Shown piece by piece: positions 1 to 4,477 of a DNA stretch of 9,645 bases. Made by a program: the position numbers and the translations under genes. The notes beneath the pieces were generated by a model. The model made no database searches, had not been told where the DNA came from, and saw only the letters and a program-made list of their open reading frames with translations. This DNA is from Reyranella sp. (lineage in GTDB: Bacteria > Pseudomonadota > Alphaproteobacteria > Reyranellales > Reyranellaceae), in contig JAUXST010000157.1 of assembly GCA_030679805.1 (NCBI GenBank), forward strand, positions 1 through 9,645, read 5' to 3'. Position 1 is the first letter of the stretch; each line of letters begins with the position of its first letter.

Positions 1-1
1 G

Positions 2-112
2 TGGTGGCTGCGGCCCGCCTCCGGCAGGGAAGTCCGGAACGGATTCCTGGGAGCCGCCATCATACTCGCCATGTATGCCGCCATGGTCTTCGTCTTCTGG
101 CGCCTGTTCTGA
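2..112 (+). CDS. C-terminal end of an unidentified membrane protein (partial)
   Basis: The window opens inside a reading frame that ends with TGA at 110-112. The 36 visible residues begin WWLRPASGREVRNG and continue as one uninterrupted hydrophobic stretch rich in Ala, Ile, Leu, Met, Val and Phe that ends in WRLF. A short loop containing two Arg and one Glu, followed by about 22 hydrophobic residues, is typical of a final transmembrane helix of an inner-membrane protein. Only the tail is present, so no family can be assigned. It runs in the same direction as the DUF3828 gene downstream. A chance open frame cannot be excluded, but the clean loop-plus-helix pattern argues for a real gene. Confidence 0.5.
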   Translation, partial: WWLRPASGREVRNGFLGAAIILAMYAAMVFVFWRLF

Positions 113-119
113 AGCCCGT

Positions 120-593
120 TTGGCGCTGCTAGACTGGCTGCATGGAAAAAACCATGACCAGGCGCCGGGCGTGCAGGCGCAGCAGCAGACGCCGCAGGCT
201 TTCCTGGAAGGCATCTATAAGCCCTATCTGGACAAGAGTTATCGCGGTCAGAACTACGGGCAGGCCGACCGCTTCTTCGCCCCCGACCTCGTACGCGCCA
301 TGAATGCCGACTACACCACCGCCAAGCGGCGCGGCGAGGTTCCTCTCCTCGACGGCGACCCATTCGTCTGCGCCCAGGAGTGGGAGATCGGCAAGCTCGC
401 CGTGGCGGTATCGGCCAACGGCGCCCAAACGGCCGGCGCTAAGACGACCGGAATCGTCACCTTCGACAATCTGGGCAAGCCGAACCGGGTCACGCTCGAT
501 CTCGTGCAGACACCGGTCGGCTGGCGGATCGACGACATCGCCTGCAGCGGCGACCCGACGTCGCTGCGCGCGCTCTACAAGCTGCGCCCGTAA
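120..593 (+). CDS. DUF3828-domain protein, 5' end uncertain and possibly damaged
   Basis: The frame ending with TAA at 591-593 carries a recognisable DUF3828-type domain: TPQAFLEGIYKPYL, then FFAPDLVRAMNADY, LLDGDPFVCAQEWEI, and a C-terminal beta-rich part ending GWRIDDIACSGDPTSLRALY. Proteins of this type are small, usually exported, and of unknown function; the fold is thought to resemble NTF2-like proteins. The start is a problem. The frame is open from an ATG at 75, which would overlap the preceding gene by 38 bases. TTG 120 (used here) and GTG 171 are alternatives, and none has a clear ribosome binding site. None gives a signal peptide, although VQAQQQTPQ at about 171-197 looks like the end of one. 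An ATG at 142 or 154, behind a possible promoter, opens another frame reading MTRRRA, like the basic start of a signal peptide. The 5' end may have lost a signal core together with the frame. The domain is clear; the start and intactness are not. Confidence 0.72.
   Translation: MALLDWLHGKNHDQAPGVQAQQQTPQAFLEGIYKPYLDKSYRGQNYGQADRFFAPDLVRAMNADYTTAKRRGEVPLLDGDPFVCAQEWEIGKLAVAVSANGAQTAGAKTTGIVTFDNLGKPNRVTLDLVQTPVGWRIDDIACSGDPTSLRALYKLRP
127..135 (+). promoter_or_regulatory. Possible extended -10 promoter element
   Basis: TGCTAGACT at 127-135 fits an extended -10 (TGn followed by a TATAAT-like hexamer). The start it predicts falls near 142, where an ATG begins (ATGGAAAAAACC), so a leaderless or nearly leaderless transcript is possible. 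No good -35 is visible at the usual spacing. This is a motif match only. Confidence 0.3.
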
Positions 594-598
594 CTGGC

Positions 599-1399
599 TT
601 AGTGCCGCCAGCTCGAGTCGGTCTTGTCGATCTTGCGGATGAGCGCCGCGAATTCGAGATCGCCGATGGCGCCGCCGCCCTTTTCCGAGAAGCCGTCGAC
701 GTCGGCGCCCGACTTGGCGGCGAGATTGTCGCCCAGGATGTTGAGCGTGCCGGCGGCCCCGGCATCGAGCTGGATCTGGCACGCCCGCTCCAGGCGATAG
801 AGCCGCACGAAGGCTTCCGGCACGGTGCGGCCCGTGGTCAGGATGCCGTGGTTGCGCAGCATCATGGCCTGGTTGTCGCCCAGGTTCTCCAGCAGGCGGC
901 CGCGCTCGTCGAGATCGAGGCTGGGGCCCTCGTAGTCGTGATACGAAAGCTTGCCGTGGAAGGTGGTGGCCGCCATCGAGATCGGCAGCAGCCCTTCCTT
1001 GAGCGCGCACACCGCCATGCCGGCGCGGGTGTGGGTGTGCATCACCACCTTGTGGCGGGCGGCGTGGGCCATGTGGACGGCCGAATGGATGACGAAGCCC
1101 GCGTAGTTCACGGGATAGTCGGACTTGCCGATGATGTTGCCGTCGAGGTCGATCTTCACCAGGTTCGAGGCCGTGACCTCGTCGTAGTTGAGACCGAAGG
1201 GATTGATCAGGAAGTGCGCCTGCTCGCCCGGCACGCGCGCCGTGAGATGGCCGTAGATCAGCTCGGTCCAGCCGAAATAGTCGACCAGGCGATAGGCCGC
1301 CGCGAGCTGACGGCGCAGCACCGCCTCGGCTTCGGCCGGCGGCAACGCGTTGATGTCGATACCGGTGAGCGGCAGATCCTGGGCGATGTGCATGTCCAT
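599..1399 (-). CDS. Class II aldolase/adducin family protein
   Basis: This is a 266-residue protein of the class II aldolase/adducin N-terminal domain family, whose members are metal-dependent, act on sugar phosphates and related hydroxy acids, and are cytoplasmic. Residues 45-90 contain the substrate-pocket core (YGHLTARVP, LINPFGLNYDEVTASNLVKID, DLDGNI). The usual three Zn-binding histidines are present: H121 and H123 in MHTHTRAG and H184 in LRNHGIL. The segment VNYAGFVIHSAVH (97-109) has no acidic residue where fuculose-phosphate aldolase has its catalytic Glu, so aldol cleavage is doubtful; this variant is common in the adducin-like branch of the family. The start at 1399 is set by GGAGG (1408-1412 on the plus strand) 8 bases upstream. 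A longer open frame to 1435 has no such support. It is divergent from the O-methyltransferase gene and convergent with the DUF3828 gene, 5 bases between stop codons. The family is secure; the substrate is unknown. Confidence 0.9.
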   Translation of the reverse strand: MDMHIAQDLPLTGIDINALPPAEAEAVLRRQLAAAYRLVDYFGWTELIYGHLTARVPGEQAHFLINPFGLNYDEVTASNLVKIDLDGNIIGKSDYPVNYAGFVIHSAVHMAHAARHKVVMHTHTRAGMAVCALKEGLLPISMAATTFHGKLSYHDYEGPSLDLDERGRLLENLGDNQAMMLRNHGILTTGRTVPEAFVRLYRLERACQIQLDAGAAGTLNILGDNLAAKSGADVDGFSEKGGGAIGDLEFAALIRKIDKTDSSWRH

Positions 1400-1428
1400 G
1401 GGCGGTTCCTCCCGGCGGAAACAGGCGA

Positions 1429-1464
1429 GAGGCAAGCTTAGGCCCGCGCGCTATGATCGGGCAA
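1429..1464. promoter_or_regulatory. Divergent promoter region with overlapping candidate promoters
   Basis: The 83 bases between the two divergent genes must hold both promoters. On the plus strand TATGAT (1452-1457, five of six consensus -10 bases) lies 17 bases after a weak -35, GAGGCA (1429-1434), giving a start near 1464 and a leader of about 19 bases that carries GAGGA (1470-1474), 8 bases before ATG 1483. On the minus strand TTGCCC (1459-1464) and TAAGCT (1435-1440) are 18 bases apart. The two candidates interleave, so polymerase binding would be mutually exclusive. The plus -10 is the best-supported element; the others are weak. Confidence 0.4.
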
Positions 1465-1482
1465 CAAAAGAGGAAACGCCAA

Positions 1483-2499
1483 ATGGCCGAAAAACCGCGC
1501 CTCGATACAACGCGCCTGCAGAAGATGGCTCAGGCCTATTGGGAAAGCGCCGCCCTGATGGCGGCGGTCGAACTGGAAGTGTTCACCGCCATCGCCCATG
1601 GACACGACACGATTGCCGCCGTGGGCAAGGCCGCGGGCATCAGCGCGCGCAACGCCGAGCGCTTGCTGACCGCCCTCACCGCCATGACGCTGCTCACGCG
1701 CGAGGACAAGGATGGCGAGGGGCATTTCGCCAACGCGCCCGACGTGCAGCGCTTCCTGGTGAAGGACAGCGACCGCTACGCCGGCCCGTGGATCCTGTTC
1801 ACCAAGCCGCGCTGGACGGCCTTCGGCGAACTCTCGAAGCGGCTCAGCAGCCCCGAGGAGAATCGGCTCGGCGCCTATGTCGACTTCACGGTCGAGGATG
1901 CGCGGCGCTATCACGCCGCCACCTATTCCATCGGCATGGGCGCCGCCCGCCTGTTCAGCCGCAGCGTCGATCTCAAAGGCCGCAAGCTGATGCTCGACCT
2001 CGGCGGCGGCTCGGGCGCCTACAGCATCGTGGCGACGCAGACGTTTCCCGGCCTCAAGGCCATCGTGCTCGACCTGCCGCCGGTCGCCGTCGTGGCCGAC
2101 GAATACATCGCCGCCAACAAAGCGGCCGACCGCGTCACCACCCTTCCCGGCGATTTCACCCGCACCGAGTTCCCGCAGGGCGTCGATGTCGTGGTCATGG
2201 CCAGCAACCTGCCGCAATATGAGCCCGACCTGATCCGCCTCGTCGTCGGCAAGGCCTTCGCGTCGCTCGTGCCTGGCGGCGAGATGCACCTGATCGGCGA
2301 GACCCTGCACGACGACCGGTGCGGCCCGCTCTCTGCCGCCCTCTGGGGCCTCAACGAGACGATCCAGCACAGCACCGGCCTCGCCCACACCGAATCGGAG
2401 GTGAAGGGATACCTGCAGGGCGCAGGCTTTACCGACGTGGCCGTTCATCCCTTCGTGCCCGGCGTCCTGTCGCGGATCGCAGGCCGCAAACCCGGCTGA
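1483..2499 (+). CDS. SAM-dependent O-methyltransferase-like protein
   Basis: This 338-residue protein has the two-part build of plant-type/CrtF-like small-molecule O-methyltransferases. Residues 8-100 form a helical, winged-helix dimerisation domain (AYWESAALMAAVELEVFTAI; ISARNAERLLTALTAM), and residues 140-338 form a Rossmann-type SAM domain. Motif I is LDLGGGSGAYS (171-181), followed by VLDLPP (195-200), an LPGDF acidic site (221-225) and PGGEMHLIGET (264-273). In the classical family a catalytic His sits in a vLHdW-like motif; here that place reads NLPQYEPD (242-249), with no His. It may therefore methylate by proximity alone, use another residue, or have changed function. The start at 1483 is supported by GAGGA 8 bases upstream; an in-frame ATG at 1453 falls inside the likely -10 box. 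It is divergent from the aldolase-like gene and followed after 66 bases by tRNA-Glu. The substrate is not predictable. Confidence 0.88.
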   Translation: MAEKPRLDTTRLQKMAQAYWESAALMAAVELEVFTAIAHGHDTIAAVGKAAGISARNAERLLTALTAMTLLTREDKDGEGHFANAPDVQRFLVKDSDRYAGPWILFTKPRWTAFGELSKRLSSPEENRLGAYVDFTVEDARRYHAATYSIGMGAARLFSRSVDLKGRKLMLDLGGGSGAYSIVATQTFPGLKAIVLDLPPVAVVADEYIAANKAADRVTTLPGDFTRTEFPQGVDVVVMASNLPQYEPDLIRLVVGKAFASLVPGGEMHLIGETLHDDRCGPLSAALWGLNETIQHSTGLAHTESEVKGYLQGAGFTDVAVHPFVPGVLSRIAGRKPG

Positions 2500-2520
2500 C
2501 CGGCCGCCGGACGGGAGGGG

Positions 2521-2549
2521 TTGCACCGGCCGGGCCATTCGACTATCTG
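2521..2549 (+). promoter_or_regulatory. Probable promoter of tRNA-Glu
   Basis: TTGCAC (2521-2526) and TATCTG (2544-2549) are separated by 17 bases and lie 16 bases before the first base of the tRNA, the expected place for a tRNA promoter. Each hexamer matches the consensus only partly, so the assignment rests mainly on position and spacing. Confidence 0.42.
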
Positions 2550-2565
2550 TCGCCTCCGGCCCTCA

Positions 2566-2641
2566 GCTCCCTTCGTCTAGAGGCCTAGGACGTGGCCCTC
2601 TCAAGGCTAAAACACGGGTTCGAATCCCGTAGGGAGCGCCA
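2566..2641 (+). tRNA. tRNA-Glu, anticodon CTC
   Basis: A complete 76-base tRNA with an encoded CCA end. The acceptor stem pairs GCTCCCT (2566-2572) with AGGGAGC (2631-2637); the discriminator is G2638 and CCA is 2639-2641. The D arm lies at about 2575-2591 and closely resembles that of bacterial tRNA-Glu. The anticodon stem is TGGCC (2593-2597) with GGCTA (2605-2609), including one G-U pair. The loop CTCTCAA (2598-2604) puts the anticodon CTC at 2600-2602, so it reads GAG codons. The T arm is ACGGG/CCCGT around TTCGAAT (2619-2625). All conserved T-loop bases are present, so it should be functional. Its 3' end is copied at 3523-3552, on the far side of the small gene downstream. Confidence 0.97.
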
Positions 2642-2644
2642 AGC
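2615..2644 (+). repeat. Direct repeat copy 1 (tRNA-Glu 3' end; possible attachment site)
   Basis: This 30-base segment covers most of the T arm, the 3' acceptor strand, CCA and three bases beyond. It matches 3523-3552 at 28 of 30 positions, in the same orientation, 908 bases apart. The two differences are at 2622 (G against C) and 2630 (T against C). A tRNA 3' end duplicated in direct orientation is the classical footprint of tyrosine-recombinase integration. Confidence 0.85.
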
Positions 2645-2677
2645 CGCAGAAGCCGTCACCAAACTCCGCCGCACGTC

Positions 2678-2708
2678 GCGCCGGGGCGGATCTGCCCCGG
2701 CGCCCTTT
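2678..2708 (+). terminator. GC-rich hairpin terminator after tRNA-Glu
   Basis: A perfect 10-bp stem (2678-2687 with 2694-2703; GCGCCGGGGC and its complement) closes a six-base loop GGATCT and is followed by CCTTT. It stands 37 bases after the tRNA CCA and fits a Rho-independent terminator with a short T run. It would also mark the 3' end of the minus-strand gene, but no T run follows in that direction. Confidence 0.65.
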
Positions 2709-2718
2709 CGTGTGCCTC

Positions 2719-3366
2719 CTACTTCGTATCATCCTGACCGCTGGTCTTTCTCCCGGCCCGAACGGTTCGTACCGCTTCGAAGGCCGCCCATTCGCGGAGG
2801 AAGTCGACTTCCTGCTCCGAAAACTGGCGCGCGGCGCGGCCGAAATCGATACCGAACACTTCGCTCAGAAGACTGAGGAGGAGATCCAGGAACTGATCGA
2901 GGACTTGAAGCAACCGGTCGAACCAGTCGGGGAACGGGATGTGGAGCAGGTCGAGGATGAAGTGAACGATCTCGCTCAGGATCTTCTTGAGTTCCTTCAG
3001 ATGCTGGCTGAGCCAATGAAGAAGCCTGCCGATGACGCCGGACCTCAGGAGTTGCTTGGTCACGGCCACGCCACGACCGGCATAGGCTTCTCCATCCTGA
3101 ACCTGCAGAAACCTGTCCAGTTCGATGCGCTGCACGGCGGACAGGCGCCCTGCCGTCTCTCGAACGAAGGCCAGTACCTTGGTGGTTTGTCCGACGAACG
3201 ACTCGCCGGTTGACTGGATCAGGATCTGCTGCTCTCCCTTCGGCGCCGCCAGCGCGCACTCCGCGCTGATCTCGCGGGCGAAATTTTCGAAGGCGGACAG
3301 GAACGACTCGAGGCGATCCCCGTCCTTCGGCCCGACGGCCCTCCGCTCACTGGTTTTCCTTGCCAT
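2719..3366 (-). CDS. Unrecognised leucine-rich amphipathic helical protein, islet cargo
   Basis: This is a 215-residue protein that I do not recognise. Residues 1-20 are basic and polar (MARKTSERRAVGPKDGDRLE). Residues 20-100 look helical with mixed charge and contain the only Cys (37). Residues 106-172 are very rich in Leu/Ile/Val/Phe/Trp, with charged residues at regular intervals (LLHWLSQHLKELKKIL, FPDWFDRLLQVLDQFLDLLL). That pattern predicts long amphipathic helices or a helical bundle, not a standard transmembrane segment. Residues 173-200 (RAARQFSEQEVDFLREWAAF) look like a further charged helix, and the tail is polar. There is no signal peptide. ATG 3366 is chosen because GGAG lies 10 bases upstream; at ATG 3375 the same GGAG would be only one base away. 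A promoter lies at 3480-3507. It is the only gene between the two tRNA-Glu repeats. Membrane association, oligomerisation or an effector or toxin role are possible, but the sequence supports none specifically. The antisense frame is also open but lacks coding character. Confidence 0.7.
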   Translation of the reverse strand: MARKTSERRAVGPKDGDRLESFLSAFENFAREISAECALAAPKGEQQILIQSTGESFVGQTTKVLAFVRETAGRLSAVQRIELDRFLQVQDGEAYAGRGVAVTKQLLRSGVIGRLLHWLSQHLKELKKILSEIVHFILDLLHIPFPDWFDRLLQVLDQFLDLLLSLLSEVFGIDFGRAARQFSEQEVDFLREWAAFEAVRTVRAGRKTSGQDDTK

Positions 3367-3432
3367 GGTCTTCATGCTCCTGCGTTGTCGCCAAGTAAGG
3401 CCGCCGATGACCGCGCATGGCGCATCGCTGCC

Positions 3433-3466
3433 GCATGTCCCATCGGCTCATTCCCAGAGGACATGC
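3433..3466. repeat. 8-bp inverted repeat in the leader of the islet gene
   Basis: GCATGTCC (3433-3440) and GGACATGC (3459-3466) form a perfect 8-bp inverted repeat with an 18-base spacer. On the minus strand it lies just downstream of the predicted transcription start of the islet gene, within a leader of about 105 bases. It could be an operator for a dimeric repressor or a hairpin in the 5' untranslated RNA. No partner regulator is in the window. Confidence 0.4.
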
Positions 3467-3484
3467 ATAAGTTGCAAATCTTAT
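3467..3484. promoter_or_regulatory. Palindrome overlapping the -10 and start site (operator-like)
   Basis: ATAAG (3467-3471) and CTTAT (3480-3484) are inverted around the eight bases TTGCAAAT. The right half covers the proposed -10 box of the islet gene and the left half lies at or just after the expected transcription start. A site in this position usually represses. It may also be chance in AT-rich DNA. Confidence 0.3.
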
Positions 3485-3507
3485 ATGGTTATTCTCCTAT
3501 TCGGCAA
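3480..3507 (-). promoter_or_regulatory. Probable promoter of the islet gene
   Basis: Read on the minus strand, TTGCCG (3502-3507; four of six -35 bases) is followed after 16 bases by TATAAG (3480-3485; five of six -10 bases). The surroundings are AT-rich, unlike the rest of the window. The predicted start near 3473 leaves a leader of roughly 105 bases before ATG 3366. It is among the best sigma-70-like promoters in the window. Confidence 0.55.
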
Positions 3508-3522
3508 GGGTTGGCGTGAATT

Positions 3523-3552
3523 CGGGTTCCAATCCCGCAGGGAGCGCCAAGC
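3523..3552 (+). repeat. Direct repeat copy 2 (tRNA-Glu 3' remnant)
   Basis: This copy of the tRNA-Glu 3' end matches 2615-2644 at 28 of 30 positions, including 14 consecutive bases from AGGGAGC through CCA to AAGC. No 5' half of a tRNA precedes it, so it is a fragment. The T loop reads TTCCAAT instead of TTCGAAT, and the closing T-stem position is changed, so it could not act as a tRNA part. Similarity fades after 3552. Confidence 0.85.
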
Positions 3553-3707
3553 TTCAGGCACCGGAATGCATGATATTCGCGCTCTTTCGCCACTGCCTGA
3601 ATCCGTCGTGGCCGGCGGCGCCCACCGGAAGCTGACCAAATCCCTGGCGATCCGGATCGAAGGATGATTCACTGCGGCCCAGGGAGATCACAGAACGTGC
3701 AGCGATC
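3553..3707. other. Non-coding spacer upstream of the methyltransferase-like gene
   Basis: Together with 3376-3552 this makes a 341-base stretch without a gene. The left part holds the islet promoter, inverted repeats and the second tRNA fragment. In 3553-3707 I see no convincing gene, terminator or promoter. There is an 8-bp inverted repeat, TTCAGGCA (3553-3560) and TGCCTGAA (3594-3601), separated by 33 bases. The promoter of the following operon must lie here or further upstream but is not obvious. Confidence 0.5.
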
Positions 3708-4457
3708 ATGAGGGCGAACCTAGGTCCGCCGGTCAGTTTGGACTTCCTCGATGGCTATCTGTTCCGTCTCCTCCAGGAGATCGTGAACAAGCATGGTCTC
3801 GACGAATCCGGCTTCGAAAACTACTACGGCAGCCGCATCACGGAGAAGATCGGCGGGCTGATCGAGTACGAGGAGCGCCTGGCGCACTATCTGCTGGAAG
3901 GCTACCCGGGCCGCCGCGTCGTTCACGCCGGGATCGGCGTCGGCATCCTGGCCTGTGTGCTGGCCTGCAACGGCATGACCGTGGCCGGCGTCGAATACTA
4001 TCCCAAACGCGTCGCGTCGGCGCACCATCTGCGGTCGGCCCTGATCGAAATCTGGCCCGAGGTCGAGGCTCGATACGAGATCATCGAAGGCAACTATCCG
4101 GACGCTTTGATGAAGTCGGCAGAACCGGCTCCCGGGGCTTCTCGCCTCTGGCCCTGGCAGCGCGCGCCGAAGCCGGCCGCAAGACCATCGTTTGCAGGAC
4201 CCTGGTTCGATTCGAATGCCATCCTGATCTTCACGAATGTCGCGAGCACCTGGAGCGAGCAGACGCAGGCTGCGATCTTCGAGTCCCTGCCCAAGTTCGC
4301 CGAAGTTCTTCTGGATCTCCGTCTGTTTGGAACGGTCAGGGAAACGGACCAGGAGCGGACCGACCTGTTCGACCGTATCGCCGCAACGGCGCGCTCGGCG
4401 GAGAGGCTGCCCCATCTTGCGATCGGGTCACACTTCGCCCGGTTCGTCTTTACCTGA
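3708..4457 (+). CDS. Methyltransferase-fold protein of unknown substrate
   Basis: This 249-residue cytoplasmic protein looks like a class I SAM-dependent methyltransferase. Residues 67-82 (GRRVVHAGIGVGILAC) match the motif I strand and glycine-rich turn, GVEYYPKR (94-101) fits strand 2 with its acidic ribose-binding residue, and EIIEGNYPDAL (123-133) fits the region after strand 3. A Pro/Ala/Arg-rich segment at about 136-162 looks like a flexible loop. FDSNAILIFTNVASTWSEQ (167-185) may be strand 4, where a catalytic site would be expected. I see no motif that gives the substrate. The ATG at 3708 has no clear ribosome binding site (GGGAG lies about 20 bases upstream), but no better in-frame start appears. 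The next gene starts 20 bases downstream on the same strand, so the two are probably co-transcribed. A SAM-binding role is likely; methylation of a sugar, lipid or protein is only a guess. Confidence 0.72.
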   Translation: MRANLGPPVSLDFLDGYLFRLLQEIVNKHGLDESGFENYYGSRITEKIGGLIEYEERLAHYLLEGYPGRRVVHAGIGVGILACVLACNGMTVAGVEYYPKRVASAHHLRSALIEIWPEVEARYEIIEGNYPDALMKSAEPAPGASRLWPWQRAPKPAARPSFAGPWFDSNAILIFTNVASTWSEQTQAAIFESLPKFAEVLLDLRLFGTVRETDQERTDLFDRIAATARSAERLPHLAIGSHFARFVFT

Positions 4458-4477
4458 GAACGCGCCGGCCTCCTCAC

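Larger units (their letters stand above)
2645..3552. mobile_element. Putative tRNA-Glu-associated integrated islet (0.9 kb, no recombinase)
   Basis: The segment runs from the end of the first tRNA 3' repeat to the end of the second. It holds a GC-rich terminator-like hairpin, one complete minus-strand gene for an unrecognised protein, and an AT-rich promoter region (12 G or C in 40 bases at 3461-3500, against GC-rich flanks). Direct repeats at a tRNA 3' end plus a compositional break suggest a mobile insertion. There is no integrase, excisionase or replication gene, so it would be a non-autonomous element, the deletion remnant of a larger island, or an insertion mobilised in trans. Partial duplication of the tRNA by ordinary recombination is the alternative. 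Confidence 0.45.

Noticed and set aside
602..1441. A plus-strand open frame of 279 codons antisense to the class II aldolase-like gene.
   Set aside because: Its translation is dominated by His, Val, Asp, Arg and Gly without recognisable motifs, whereas the minus strand gives an intact family member with a good ribosome binding site.
1438..2538. A minus-strand open frame of 366 codons antisense to the O-methyltransferase gene.
   Set aside because: The composition is low in complexity and there are no motifs. The plus strand has a full SAM domain with a supported start.
2500..2565. GC-rich repeats of CCGGC after the O-methyltransferase stop codon as a terminator.
   Set aside because: No stable, clearly bounded stem followed by T residues could be drawn; the stretch is better explained as the tRNA promoter region.
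3553..3601. Inverted repeat TTCAGGCA/TGCCTGAA as a terminator or operator.
   Set aside because: Eight base pairs across a 33-base loop without a T run is weak, and nothing places it relative to a promoter. It is only described in the spacer entry.
4203..4219. A T-arm-like string, GGTTCGATTC, suggesting another tRNA fragment.
   Set aside because: It lies within the methyltransferase-like coding frame (GPWFDSNA), has no acceptor or CCA sequence nearby, and does not extend the match to tRNA-Glu.
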